From Macrotis lagotis (Eukaryota; Chordata; Mammalia; Peramelemorphia; Peramelidae): a stretch of 64,000 nucleotides of DNA. Shown one piece after another: positions 46,404-59,286 of the stretch (positions are counted from its first letter, which is position 1; every line of letters begins with the position of its first letter). Both the position numbers and the translations under genes were made by a program. Below the pieces are notes generated by a model that saw only the letters and a program-made list of their open reading frames with translations, made no database searches and had not been told where the DNA came from. The stretch spans positions 166,968,363-167,032,362 of the forward strand of contig NC_133660.1 in assembly GCF_037893015.1 (NCBI RefSeq), in the 5' to 3' direction.

Positions 46404-46954
46404 GTTAGTGTGAGGACATACAGAGATTTTCCATTAATTGGTTTTGTTTTTATAGCATTTTAATTTTCATCTTAAAATTTATCTTCCTTCAGTGTTAAAA
46501 TATGAATGAGTATAGATTATTTGAACATTGATGTAATAAAAATATAAAATGTTATATACTTGAAGACTAAAAATTATGCCAAGCATACCATTAACTGTAA
46601 CAGAATAATACTTGTGGTTTATTGATCTTGAACTTTGGACTCATCTTGTGAATTGAACCTCTTGAGATTTTTTGCTTGCATTCAAAGATTGTGACTCTAG
46701 GACTATTAAGTTGTAGAGAAGGAACTAATTTGTTTAGGAAGGTTCTTCCTCCATGATTTCCCTGTATCATTGAAATCGCTATCTGCAAAAACTAATATCA
46801 TAGTCTTTTAACTTCTGAACTTTACTCTTGTAAAGATTGCAATGTCTTTTGTACTTTTTTTGAGTAATTTCCATGTAGATAGAATGGTTTGAGAAGATTA
46901 AAAGTAGATTACACCAAACCTCCCACAAACATTTGTTGATATTTTCTGATTTAG

Positions 46955-47114
46955 CCAGCCTTCAACTTGTCATCATCCAAATCGTGAAAAACATCGGTGT
47001 CATTTTGGCCCTTGTCCTCCATGTCATCAATCTTGCCAAAAAGTTCTGGAAAAATGTGGTCATTTATGTCCTGCTCCATGCCATGATCAAGCATTAGTAA
47101 AGCAAACTGGCACG
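46955..47114 (+). CDS. NFXL1: NFXL1 internal exon
   Basis: Acceptor ttctgatttag, donor ACG|GTAAGA, 160 nt, phase 2 to phase 0. It encodes [35 protein letters not shown] and [18 protein letters not shown]. It contains two NF-X1 finger units with conserved Cys and His. The intron before it is only 551 bp, the shortest seen in this gene. Confidence 0.97.
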
Positions 47115-48345
47115 GTAAGAGGGAAATCTTTTAGAGAGTTGTTTGCAATTCTTAGCTAAATAAACTATTTTGTATGTATTTTATCTCTCTTTGGAAAATA
47201 TTTGGACATCATTATTCAGTATACTTTTTTTTGAAGTACTTTATTTTAATTTGTCTTTTACTCCTCTAATCTTTGCACTTAAAAATTTTAGGGAGGTAGT
47301 CCTTAAGAAAGCATGTGTTATGTGCCCATAACTCTTAAAAGTATATTCAGTGGAAGGAGCATTGTTTTTTGAGTCAGAAGATAAGGATCCAAGTTTTACC
47401 ATTTCCTATGTATATGACTTTGGACAAGTCATTTCAACCAAGTCTTAAGTTTTTTTTTTTAGTTGTAAGCTGGAAGTATTTAACTAGATTACTTTTTTAG
47501 GCAAGCCTCAAATACTGTGCTTCTATGAATACTCCTTAACCTCTAATTTTTATCACCATTTCCCAAAGAATAATGCTTTGTCTGAAGTTATATACATTAT
47601 TGATAAAGTTAATAGGAATCCATATCTTGACTGTATAACATTTCTAAACTTTTCTCTTTTGTACAAAATTAGAGTTGGATCCTATTTATTTTGGGAAGTG
47701 GAAGTTATAAATGATTTACTAAATAATTTAAAGCCTTTCTATGAGAAAGTTTTACAATTTCAGTTTGGGTAAAGGATTATTAGAAATCAGTAATTGCTCC
47801 AACTTATTGACTTAAAGGGTATGTTCTTGTGTATTAATAGGTACATTGAAACCTCAAGCAGCTGCTCTTAATAGTAGCCTCAATTGCAACCTTCAAGGGA
47901 GATGAAAAAGCAATAGAAGTAGTAAAGCAGTAGAATAGTAAAAGATTTTCCTTTCCTCAGCCAGTAGCTAGTCTGACTATAATTTTAATTCTTTTTTTGC
48001 CCTAAAAAGTATAAACTTGCATTTTAATTGAGTAAAAAAAAATTCACAAATAGTCTTTTTGACTGGCTAGCATAATGAATCTTCAAAATATAGACTTGTA
48101 GGAGATAAAGGAAGTAAACCATCTTTTTGATTTAAAAAATAAAATTAAAGATAGAAATTTTATAAGACTCAGCAAATACTTAAAAAAATAGGGATGAAAC
48201 AAAAATAATTTCAGATTTTTCTTGGAAATTTTTTTTACTTAATTTTATATTATATATACATATATATATATCTCAGAGTGTTTGTCATGGATATAGATCT
48301 TTGTTACAACATGTATGATAATATTATGTATTCCTATGTTTACAG

Positions 48346-48437
48346 CATCAGCCTGCAGGTCCCTGGGAACAGATTTCTGAACCAGTATATATTCAGACTG
48401 CTTTGCCTTGTCCTCCCTGTCAAGTTCCTGTTCCAAC
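48346..48437 (+). CDS. NFXL1: NFXL1 internal exon
   Basis: Acceptor tatgtttacag, donor CCAAC|GTGAGT, 92 nt, phase 0 to phase 2. It encodes [20 protein letters not shown] then [10 protein letters not shown]. This is the linker between two finger arrays, keeping the PCPPC motif. The donor is immediately followed by a 12.8-kb intron. Confidence 0.96.
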
Positions 48438-49882
48438 GTGAGTATAAAAATACTTCAAAATCTCTTGACAAAATGAAAAAGAACTAAAACCCTTTCAAAG
48501 ATTCTAGTGTCATTTGTTCAGATTGGGATAGGTAAAAATTATATTCTCCTTTCGTCATGTGGTAGGTGAAAGATGAAATGACAACAGATAAAAAAAAATC
48601 TGAGCTTTTTTATTTATTAAGCAATGCATGCCAGTGGCCTAAGAAATTAGGACCAGTCTCCATCCTCAGTTTAGGACTAGACCCCAATACAGGGGGGGCA
48701 GATTTTTATATGTTAAAAATAGGCCAAATTAAGCAGAAACAATACAACATTAGGTAATCTGATTTCTAGTTTGATAAAAACCATCTCAACAAACAGGCTA
48801 TATCAAGTTCAGGGTAACTGTAAGCCTTCAGACTCATCAGTGAGTTAGGGGTTGTCTACCCCAAGTGTGCAGAGACTTAGCCCCAGGGGGAATGGACTGA
48901 TGAAAATGGTTTGCTCTAGTGATCATGAAGGTCTCAGGTTTGAATTTTGACTGCCACTCTTAGCACATTTGTGATCTTAGACAAATTCCTTTTTTATAAA
49001 AGAAGTTGAATTCCTTTCCAGCTATAAATTAGGAATCCTTTGATCACATCCAAAAGTCAAATTGGTTGTTGCAGGAAACTAAGTTGGCTTCCTCCTTATT
49101 CTATATCCTCATATAAAGACTAGATTTCTGTCCTTTGTTTCTTAAAATGTTTCTTTCATGAAATTGTTAATTCTAGGTTTAGAATGGTAATATAACTTTA
49201 AAATGGTTACATATAAGATTTAATGTAGCTAGGTGATAGTTCTGTCCATTTTTTATATTCATCTCTCATTAAATTTCAAAGTAAAACTAGTTGTCTCTTG
49301 ATATTCCTTCTTTTCCCCCATTCCTTTTCTACTACCTTTTTCACTTTGTTTAAGCCTTTATTCACCTGGCATCCTCTTTGAATCCTTAAGATCCTTGATA
49401 TGACATTATAGCCATGATCCAAAATTGCTTTCTATCCCAAATGAAATTTTTATTTCTTGAGTGCAATGGATTTTAGCTATCTGCCATTTCTCTGAATTCT
49501 ATATAATATGAGAATGAATGTTATTTTAAACCTTTCCAAAGTTAGTTTTTTAAAGATTTCCTTATCTGTATGATTCTCTAGTTAGTAGAATTTCAGCCAG
49601 TACAAATAAAGATATATTAAGGCACCTGTTTTGTTTTCCTGTAAACTATTACGATTTTATTTTTTAAATTTTTTTATTTCTTTTTAATTTTTTCCAATTA
49701 TATGTAAAGATAGTTTTCAGCATTCATATTTTTTGTAAGATTTTTGAAATCCATATTTTTCTCCCCCCCATCCAAGATAGCAAATGATCTTATCTAGGTT
49801 ATTACGTGTGCAGTCATGTTAAACATATTTCCATATTACTCATGTTGTGAAAGAAGAATCAGAGCAAAAAAAGGAAAAAACT

Positions 49883-52371
49883 GCTGGGGGGTGGGCAAGA
49901 TGGCAGTGTGAAGGCAGGAATTCCTGGAAACTCATTCTCAAAAAACTCCAAAAGCCATCAAAATATGGCTCTAGCCAAAATTTAGAGGGGCAGAACCCAC
50001 AGAAAGACTGTGTGCAGTCCCAGTCCAAAACAACTTAGAAATTCCACAGGAAAGGTCTGTCTTGGTGGGTCCAGGGGTTGGGAAGAGCCACAGCCGCAGC
50101 GCAGTGCAGCCGGGTGGGTGCCTGGGTTCATGGCAGAGGGGTTGGTTTCCAGACCTCTTGGCCCAGGGATCACCAGGCACAGCTGGAAGGGGTGGTGAGA
50201 GAACTCTGCCGTACCAGAGTGGAGCGCCAGCCTCAGAGCAGCCCTGAGGTGAGAACCTGCAGTGGGAATCAGCGGAGCCACCCAGCACTTCGAGAACTCT
50301 CAGCTCACAGATGCTGAAGAGGTTGGGGAAGACTGTAGAGGTCGCTCTGCTCTCCTGGAGCAGTACTCTGTTGTTTGCCCACACTCAGATCTAGGTTGCA
50401 GTTTGGGCCCCCAACAACACCACAGCCAAGCAGGGACCTTCCTCATAGTTTCGGGGCGGGGGGGGGGGGGGCCTCTGGTCATCCACATACCAAAGCACAG
50501 ACAAGAGAGCAGTCAGAGCTTATCATAAGACTGTGGAGGAATTAAGGTCCTTGTGGATTGTCCCCCAAAACGCCCAAAGCCTTGGAAGTGTGGTAAATCA
50601 GTCATAGGCTGAGCAAACAACAGAAAAAGAAGAATCTGACCATAGACAGTTACTTTGGTCTCATGGAGGACCAAAATAAATAGTCAGAAGATGACAAAGT
50701 TGAAGCTTCCGTATTCCAAACCTCCAAGGGAAAATGGGCTCAGAGATAGAAAGTGGATAAGCTCAAAAAGGACTTTGAAAAGCAATTGGGGAGGTAGAGG
50801 AAAAATTGGGAGGAGAAATGAGAGCGATGCAGATAAATCATGAAAACCAAGTCAACAGCATGGTGAAAGAAATACAAAAAAATACTGAAGAAAATAAAAT
50901 ATTAAAAATCAGTTTAGGCCGAATGGAAAAAGCAACACAAAAAAATGAGCAGAAGAATGCCTTTAAAAGTAGAATTGTCCAACTGGAAAAGGAGATAAAA
51001 AAACTCTCTGAAGAAAATAACTCCTTCAAATGCAGAATGGAACTAAAGGAAACTGATGACTTTGCGAGAAATCAGGAAGAAATAAAACTATATCAGAATT
51101 GCCAAAAATTAGAAGAAAATGTGAAATATCTCATTGGAAAAACAACTGACCTTGAAAACAGATCCACAAGAAATAATTTAAAAATTATTGGGCTATCTGA
51201 AAGCCACGACCAGGAGAAGAGCCTAGACTTCATTTTTCAAGAAATAATACAGCAAAATTGCCCTGAGATACTAGAAGCAGAGGGTAAAATAGAAATTGAG
51301 GGAATTCACCAATCACCTCCTGAAAGAGATCCCCAAAGAAAAACTTCCAGGAATATTATATCCAAACTCCAAAACTCCCAAGTCAAAGAGAAAATTCTAA
51401 AAGCTACCAGAAACAAACAATTCAACTATTCCAGAAGGCAAAAGATCTTGGTTTACAACTGAGAATCAACTACGCAGCAAAACTGAACATCCTCTTTCAG
51501 GGGAAAAGATGGATTTTCAATGAAACAGGGGACTTTCAGAGCTGAACAGAAAGTTTGATCTACAAGTACAGGACTCTGGTAAACCATGGCGGGGGGTGGT
51601 GAAGGAGAAGGACTAACTATGAGGAACTTAATGATGTTGAACTGTGTGTATTTCTGCATGGGGAGAAGTTACTGATAACTCATTAACTTTGTTATTTCTA
51701 AGAGCAGTTAGAGGGAGCATATATAGACAAGGCACAAGAAGGAACTGAATATAATGGTATAATATAGTAAAAAGATGACATCAGTGGGTGATAAAGGAAA
51801 GTACTGGGGGGAAGAACAAGGAGAGGAAGAACAAGGAGAGGAAGAAGGGGCTAAAATATTTCACATAAGAGTCAAGAAAAAGCTTTTTCAGTGGAGTGGA
51901 AAGGGGGAAGGCCAGGGGGAATGAGTGAGCCTTCATTCTCATCAGAAATGACTCAGAGAGGAAATCTATCTTACCCTAGACGAAAAATGAGAGGAAAGGG
52001 ATGGGATAAGGGGGAATGGGGGGAGGGAAGATTGGGGGAGAGGGTACTTAGATACAACAACTTTTGAACAGGGACAGGATGAAAGGAGAGAGAGAATGAA
52101 ATAGATGAGAGTAGGGAGGAATAGTGGGAGGGAAATACAGCTAGTAATGGCAACTGTGAGAAAAATATTGAAGCAACTTCTCTGGTGGACTTAAGATAAA
52201 GAAGGCAACTCATCCTAGAGACAGCTGTTGGAATCTGAATACAGACTGAAGTATACTTTTTTTTTCTTTCTCACTATTCTTGAGGTTTCTCATTTTTCGG
52301 TGGGGGAGGGGATTTATGTTTACTCTCACAAGATTATTGTAATAATATAAAATAAAAATGTATGAATAAAG
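49883..52371 (+). mobile_element. HAL1-type element, near full length (5' UTR, ORF1, 3' region, no ORF2)
   Basis: A 2,489-bp unit with the duplication ggaaaaaact at 49873-49882 and 52372-52381. It has a GC-richer 5' region beginning 'gctggggggtgggcaagatgg' (49883 to about 50660), a decayed ORF1 (50663 to about 51533), and a long purine-rich 3' region ending in AATAAAAATG. No reverse transcriptase frame is present, so it would have depended on L1 in trans. It lies in sense in the 12.8-kb NFXL1 intron. Confidence 0.8.
50663..51533 (+). pseudogene. L1-type ORF1 (coiled-coil RNA-binding protein), broken
   Basis: The probable original ATG is at 50663 (MEDQNK), followed by TAG at 50681 and a further in-frame TAG and a 1-nt frameshift before 50806. 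From 50806 to 51462 an open frame of 218 codons remains. It has a long Lys/Glu-rich coiled coil (roughly residues 10-115), the RNNLKIIGLSE motif of the RRM-like domain, and the SPPERDPQRKTSRNII motif of the C-terminal domain. A deletion near 51432 shifts frame, and the remaining C-terminus is read in another frame to a stop at about 51533. Non-functional. Confidence 0.85.
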
Positions 52372-53493
52372 GGAAAAAACTAGGAGAAAGAAGATACTTT
52401 TTAAAAAATATAAATAGTATGCTTTCATCTACATTCAGACTCCATAGTTCTTTCTGTGGATGTGGATGGCATTTTTCATCACAAGTCTTTTGGAATTAGC
52501 ATTGGTCACTGTATTTTTGAGATGAAATAAGTCAGTCATAGTTAATCACTACATAATGTTGCTGTTACTTTTAAAAATGTTCACCTGGTTCTGCTCATTT
52601 CACTCAGCATCACTTCACATTCATATAGCATAATTTGTCCAGTCATTCCCCAGTGGATGGGCAGTCCCTCAGTTTCCATTTCTTTGTCACTATAAAAAGA
52701 ACTGATATAATTTTTGTACATGTGAGTCTTTTCCCCTTTTTTATGATCTCTTTGGGATAGAGATATAGTAGTGTTATTGCTATATCAAAGGGTGTGCACA
52801 GTTCTGTAACACTTTGGGCTTTATTCCAACTTGCTTTCCAGATTGGTTGTGAATTAATCCAAAACTCCACCAAGAGTTCTCTAATCAGTAATGATTTAGA
52901 GCTTTTTTTTCCCCACATAACTATAGATAGATTTAATTTCTTCCTCTGAAATCTGCCTGTTCATATCCTTTGACCATTATCAATTGTGAAGAGCCTTATA
53001 ATCTTTTAAATTTGACTCAGTTCTCTATATTTTAGAAATAACTTTATTAGAGACACTGACAGTAGCAGTTGTTTCCCAGCTTTTTCCTTTCTTTCAATCT
53101 TGGTTGCATTGATTTTGTTTGTGCATGATATAATCAAAATTATCCAATTTGTATTTTATAATGTTCTCTATCTCTTGATTGGTGATAAATTATTCCTTTC
53201 TCCATAGATCTGACAGATAAATTATTCCTGTTTTCCTAATTGGCTTATGGTCTTATCATTTATGTCTAAATCGTATGCCCCCTTAGACATCTTAGTATAG
53301 GATGTGAAATGTTAGTCTATGCCTAGTTTCTGCCATATTGTTTTCTAGTTTTCCCAGTGGTTTATGTCATAACTCAGAAGCTGGAGCCTCTGAGTTTAGC
53401 AAATAGTATGTTACTATAGTCATTTACTACTGTTTCTTTTGTACCTAACTATTCTGTTGATCCACCACTCATTTCCTAACCAATACCAGTTTT

Positions 53494-53656
53494 TTTTTTG
53501 TTTTTTTTTTTTAGTTTTTTGCAAGGCAATGGGGGTTAAATGGCTTGCCCAAGGCCACACAGCTGGGTATTTATTAAGTGTCTGAGGCTGGATTTGAACT
53601 CAGGTACTCCTGACTCCAGGGCCAGTGCTCTACCCACTGTGCCACCTAGCTGCCCC
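53494..53656 (-). mobile_element. WSINE-like SINE
   Basis: Inverted copy. The duplication accaata(c/g)cagtttt is at 53479-53493 and 53657-53671. Confidence 0.9.
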
Positions 53657-54249
53657 ACCAATAGCAGTTTTGATAACTGCTGCTTTATAATATAATTTTA
53701 GATCAGATGTGGCTCAGCTTTGCTTTTTTTCCCCTTGATATTCTTGACTTCTCAACCTCCCGATGAATTTTGTTACTATTTTTCCTAGCTCTATAAAATC
53801 ATTTTTTGGTAATTTGATTGTTATGGCACTGAATAAGAATTTAGGTAGAATAGTAATTTTTATTAGCTTGGTCTACCCATGAACAATTGACATTATTCCA
53901 GTTGTTTAGATTTGACTAACTTAGAATTTTAAAAACTTTTCTTTTGAATCTTTAGGTATTCTACAGCTTAGAAGTTTTCCTCATTCACATCCTCCTAATC
54001 CATACTCAATCTAACCACTATAGAAATAATAACTTGAATTTTTCAAAAGAAATATAGGGAAACTTGGCCTTTGGGATTTGTGCAGTTCCCTTAGGGGTTT
54101 GTGGGGTAGTAAAATTTCATTTATAGACATCTCAGTTCACAATTTGTTACTTTGTTGTTTAGAGATATCTGAAGTATCAGTTGCAGAAAATATATCCTGC
54201 ATTAAGAAAGATGAGAATTAAGAAATCAATGCTATATAAACTAAACTAT

Positions 54250-55560
54250 TAAGTCCTTCAAGGTTGAACATCACTCCCATGTTGCTGTTAGGGTGTACAG
54301 TGTTTTTCTGGTTCTGCTCATCTCGATCAGCATCAGTTCATGCAAATCCCTCCATGTTTCCCTGAATTCCCATGCCTCCTGGTTTCTAATAGAACAATAG
54401 TGTTCCATGACATACTTATACCACAGTTTGCTAAGCCATTCCCCAATTGAAGGACATTTATTTGGTTTCCAATTCTTTGCCACCACAAACAGGGCTGCTA
54501 TAAATATTTTTGTACAAGTAATGTTTTTACCCTTTTTCATCATCTCTTCAAGGTATAGACCCAGTAGTGGTATTGCTGGGTCAAAGGGCATGAACATTTT
54601 TGTTGCCCTTTGGGCATAGTTCCAAATTTCTCTCCAGAAATGTTGGATGAGTTCACAGCTCCACCAACAGTGTAATAGTGTCCCAGATTTCCCACAACCT
54701 TTCCAACAATGATCATTATCCTTCCTAATCATACTGGCCAATCTGAGAGGTGTGAAGCTTTAATTTGCATTTCTCTAGTAATTAATGATTTAGAGCATTT
54801 TTCCATATGGCTATGGATTGTTTTGATCTTCTCATCTGTAAATTGCCTTTGCATATCCTTTGACCATTTGTCAATTGGGGAATGGCTTTTTGTTTTAAAA
54901 TTATGACTCAGTTCTCTGTCTATTTTAGAAATGAATCCTTTGTCAGAATCATTAGTTGTAAAGATTGTTTCCCAATTTACTACATTTCTTTTGATCTTGG
55001 TTACATTGGTTTTATCTGTGCAAAAGCTTTTTAATTTAATGTAATCGAAATCGTCTAATTGGTTTTTTGGTGATGTTCTCCATCTCTTCCTTAGTCATAA
55101 ACTGCTCCCCTTTCCATAGATCTGACAGGTAGACTAGTCCTTGATCTTCTAATTTGCTTATAGTATTGTTTTTTTATGTCTATGTCCTGTAACCATTTGG
55201 ATCTTATCTTGGTAAAGGGTGTTAGGTGTTGGTCTAATCTAAGTTTCTTCCATACCAACTTCCAATTATCCCAGCACTTTTTATAAAAGAGGGAGTTTTT
55301 ATCCCAATGACTGGATTCTTTGGGTTTATCAAACAGCAGATTACTATAATCATCCCCTGCTTTTACACCTAGTCTATCCACCGGTCTGCCACTGTATTTC
55401 TTAGCCAATACCAAACAGTTTTGATGACTGATGCTTTATAATATAATTTTAGATCAGGTAGGGCTAAGCCACCTTCTTTTGCACTTTTTTTCATTAAGCT
55501 CCTGGCAGTTCTTGACTTTTTATTTCTCCATATGAATTTACTTAATTTGTAAGGTTTCTT
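54250..55560 (-). mobile_element. L1 LINE ORF2 C-terminal half, antisense
   Basis: A minus frame 54741-54271 of 156 codons encodes the ORF2 C-terminus (CWWSCELIQHFWREIW, then MSRTRKTLYTLTATWE). Further broken frames run upstream to about 55560. The 3' UTR and poly(A) are absent on the left side (the copy starts abruptly at about 54250). Either a later deletion or an unusual insertion removed them. Confidence 0.9.
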
Positions 55561-55589
55561 ACAGCTCTAAATCACTTGTTCATATGTCA

Positions 55590-55630
55590 TGTCATATATA
55601 TATAGATATAGATATAGATATATATAAAAT
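55590..55630. repeat. AT / GATATA microsatellite
   Basis: Short (AT)n and (TAGATA)n run next to the L1 5' break. Confidence 0.8.
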
Positions 55631-56160
55631 CTTAAATGGACATATCAAAACCCAGGGGGTAGAGGGAAAAGTGTTTATATCCTCTTTTTCACTTTCCAAA
55701 CAGCTTCCCATTTGAGTTTATAAGATCTGCTGAATACAATCCTCATGATTGTGTTTATTTATGGTTGAGGAGGGAAGATGGAATTCTTTTGTTCTTCCCA
55801 AAATATTTTAAAAATTACAGTAGGAAGATTTTTATCCAAAACTATCTAAGATATTATATATTGTACTAGAAGTGATAGACTAAAAATTAAAGGGCCTGGC
55901 TGGATTGTAGTCTTTCTTCTGCTACCTTAATATCTGTATGACCTTTAGCAGACCAGGTAAACTGACTCATTGTTACAGTTGGAACGAACTTGAGAGATCT
56001 TTTAGTCTAATTTCCTCGTATATTCGGTTAGACAATTAACTGTTGAGTATTGCAATCTCAAATCATTTACTTTTTTTTGTTGAGGAAACACTATAGATTA
56101 AAGATCTTAATTTAAAAACCAGAATAAATTTTTACTTTCTTGGAGACTATGGTTTTTCTT

Positions 56161-56314
56161 TTTTCTTTTTCTTTTTTTTCTTTTTTTTGCAAGGCAATGG
56201 AGTTAAGTGACTTGCCCATGGCCATACAGCTGGGTAATTATCAAGTGTCTGAGACTATATTTGAACTCATGTCCTCCTGATGGTGTTCTATCCATTGCTG
56301 CATCTTGCTGCCCC
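56161..56314 (-). mobile_element. WSINE-like SINE
   Basis: Inverted copy with a CTTTTT-rich tail. A near-duplication actatggttttt / actatagttttc flanks it. 55630-56160 holds only a diverged MIR-like stretch (about 55860-56000). Confidence 0.9.
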
Positions 56315-57179
56315 TACTATAGTTTTCTTAATTGAATGTAGGAAACTTCAGTTACCTTTATGAAAGCTTCTTCTTGATGTTTTTTGACCTTGCTTTTCTA
56401 AAAATCCAGAGCAGATGCTAGAAGTAGCTTCTATTTATTCCAGGAAGGATTTGTTTATTATTTTAATTTGTACTAAGTTATTTGGTACAAATTACATTAA
56501 ATACTTTGTATTTTTTTGTCATTCTTCTGAAAATGATCACTTTATATATCTTGATACAATAGAGGATCATTTATACTGAAAACATCATATAAACTTTACC
56601 ACTTTAAATAACCTGATATTTGGTTTTCCATCCAAAACACTCCAAGTCAGATTACCACACATAATCTTTTCTACCCACTGTTACAGCCCTTCTTTTTCTC
56701 TTTATTGCCAAGGTTCTGCTGCCTGGGGCCTAGTTCCCGGTTTTTACTCTGCTTTAGGCCAGTCAAACTGGGGTCTTCAGTGATTGGACTGTTAGAAGTG
56801 TGGGGAAGGGGGAAAAAAAAAGCAAACCCTTCATGCCCCATTTAGATAACTCCCTCTCTCCTGACTTTCCTTATCCATTCCCTCTAGAGATGAGTTCTGT
56901 TTTTTAATTTCAGAATTTTTGTAATAAGCTCAACAAAATCTAGATATTCCTATGTGAGATGTAGAGAAATATATTTTAGTATGTCTCATACTGAAAAACT
57001 CATTATTATTTATATTACGCTGTCTTGTGATATAGAGTCTTAAGAAAAAGAAAGACCAGGTATAGCTGGTCATTTAAAAAAAAATCCAAAAAAACCTATT
57101 TATCTTTTGCTTGTTTTCCATGATTATATTCAGTGCTTCAGAGATGCAGGGGTAGGGAGGGAGCTGTAGCAGGCAACAA

Positions 57180-57400
57180 ACCTTTTTTAGCAATTACTGT
57201 GAGTCAGGTATTATCCTCAGCATTGGGGGATACAAATTAAGACTGTCTCTGTCCTCACAGAGCTTAAGATCTAATGGAGAAAGAAAGACCACATACAAAA
57301 AGGAACTGGACTAGGGAGTAGAAGGGAAGATTCCATGATGTAGAAGTCCAGGAAGTCAGAAAGAAGCAAAATAGAGAGGAGGATGAGGATGAAGGTTGGC
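57180..57400 (-). mobile_element. L2-type LINE 3' end, antisense
   Basis: 'attactgtgagtcaggtatt' and 'tgtcctcacagagcttaag'. The flanks 56315-57180 and 57400-58010 have nothing recognisable. Confidence 0.5.
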
Positions 57401-58009
57401 CAGCTAAGATTCTGCAGTGGAGCTTCATGAGGAATTTACATCAGGAGAAATTTTCTAGGAGAAGCAGGCACTGAAGAAACTTCCTGGCTGAAATTAGTTT
57501 GTTTCATAGTGGTTCAAGAAAGGAAAGAAACTGAATGAAAGAATTGAAAAGAGAGGATTATGCTAACATGTTGTGGAAAGGGAGGAAGCACGTGTTAGTA
57601 GAGAACTTCACTAGGATTTAGACTAGCAGGAAGTTCCATTCTCATAGATCTCCTTATTCCCAAAGATGACATTCTTGGCACTGGGTACCACAGTCAGGGA
57701 ATGACCTGAAGTGGGCTTCTGATCCTATTGCTCCTGGTATTGTAGTAATATCCCAACTTGGAATATTGTTTTAAAATAGTAGCTGAATTTCTTCATAATA
57801 CTCTTTCAACAATGCTGTATTTCAGTTACATTGCTGGTAAAATCCACCATTATAGGATGAACTGGAAACTACTCATAGAATCAGAAAATTTCATTTGGGA
57901 AAGGATTTCAATGATCGTCTTATGTTATGCATTCATTCAAAAAGAATTTGATACCTGAAAAAATTTTATTCAGACTTTTCCTTGAAGACGTCCAGTGGTA
58001 GGGGTCCCT

Positions 58010-58400
58010 TTACCAGTTATCAAGGCAGCCCATTTTACTTATTAGTGGATAGTTTTAATTGTTAGGAAGATTCTCCTGATGAATGAATTTACTTCTTTGT
58101 GACTTCAACCTAACTCTGTCCCCCAGGGTCATACAGTTTAAATATCCTTCTAGGTGAAAACCTTGCATATACTTGAAGACAGCTATCTTATTCTGAATCT
58201 TTTTTTCCAGGCAAACTTTTCAAATGTTGCTTTCATTCTCATATAGCTAGAACTTTAGACCTTTTATCATCCTGGTTACTTTTCTGGTCACTTTCCAGCC
58301 TACTAATCTCCATAAAATGTGGTTCCCAGAACTGACTTCAATATTCTAGATACTCTGACACATGGTACATTGGTATTGTTCTCCCTTTCTACCTTTAGTG
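58010..58400 (-). mobile_element. Ancient amniote LINE-like repeat (CR1/L3-type, tentative)
   Basis: 'atacttgaagacagctatct', 'cttttatcatcctggttac', 'aaaatgtggttcccagaactg' and 'caatattctagatactctgac' belong to the same very old family as 4230-5165, in the opposite orientation. Confidence 0.55.
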
Positions 58401-58525
58401 ATTTGTGCTTAAGTTTCTACTTGCTTCTGATAATCTGGCAAAAAAGTAATAATTGCTAGATTCCTTAAGGTTTGACAACCTGTAGCTTTGCTTATAACAA
58501 AAAATTAAAAAATTAATAGTTAGAT

Positions 58526-58606
58526 TTGTAATCTGAATGAATTTTCAATATAGAAAACATGATACTTGTAATCTGAATAAACTTTTAGCATAGAAAACAT
58601 GGTACT
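58526..58606. repeat. Two-copy 40-bp tandem duplication
   Basis: TTGTAATCTGAAT...TAGAAAACATG(A/G)TAC is repeated at 58526-58565 and 58566-58606. Confidence 0.85.
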
Positions 58607-58779
58607 TGAAAAACAAGGTAAGTTATATAAAATAATTTTCAAGTTCCAAATTAACAATTCTTTAGCAGGTTCTGATGTAAAGAAAAATAATCTTATATTT
58701 CTATTTCACTTTTCCTGTCCTCTGCTGTCCATATCATCCTCTGATGAAAGGAAACAGAAAAACAACTTAGAGTAATAGA

Positions 58780-58950
58780 ATTGGAATAGAACTTAAAAAT
58801 CACCTAGTCCAGGCATCTAATAAAACAGATGAAGAAATTCAGGTCAATAGAAGTGAAATAAATTACTCAGAGTTAGAGATTTATGCAGCTAGAACCCAAA
58901 TCTCTAACTGTCAGTTCAGTATTGCTTCTTCTACACCAATCAAAGATGAT
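58780..58950 (-). mobile_element. MIR-like CORE-SINE
   Basis: 'tagaattggaatagaactta', 'cacctagtccagg', 'agatgaagaaattcaggtca'. Confidence 0.55.
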
Positions 58951-59132
58951 TAGTTATGACAGACAAGTAAAAATAGTTAAGTGACTTTGCTAATCTATTT
59001 ATACTTGCAGAGAACTTTAGTCTTTCTTTGTTCTTGAGGTCAGATATTTATAGTGGATACATTTAAACTTGCATTCTTTACCATTTATTCTTTGAATGGA
59101 CAATCAAAGACTGGTTCTATAACTGACCTTTT

Positions 59133-59286
59133 TTCTTTTTTTTTTTTTTTTGGCAAGGCAATGGGTTAAGTGGCTTGCCCAAGACCACACAGCTAGGTAA
59201 TTATTAAGTGTCTAAGGCTGAATTTGAACTCAGGTACTCCTGACTCCAGGCTCAGTGTTCTATCCATTGCACCACCTAGCTGCTCC
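59133..59286 (-). mobile_element. WSINE-like SINE
   Basis: Inverted: a long poly(T), ggcaaggcaatgggttaagt, to caccacctagctgctcc. Confidence 0.9.

Larger units (their letters stand above)
49662..53960 (-). mobile_element. Old L1 LINE, antisense, split by a HAL1-type insertion and a SINE
   Basis: 49662-49882 is an inverted 3' end ('ccaattatatgtaaagatag', 'catgttgtgaaagaagaatc') and 52382-53960 continues it ('actccatagttctttctgtg', 'cacctggttctgctcatttc', 'cattccccagtggatgggca', then the inverted ORF2). The same L1 subfamily 3' end is at 60055-60515. Frames are broken throughout. Confidence 0.8.

Noticed and set aside
49971..50528. Several overlapping frames of 60-137 codons on both strands
   Set aside because: They fall in the GC-richer 5' region of the HAL1-type element, and the overlap on all frames shows there is no selection for one.
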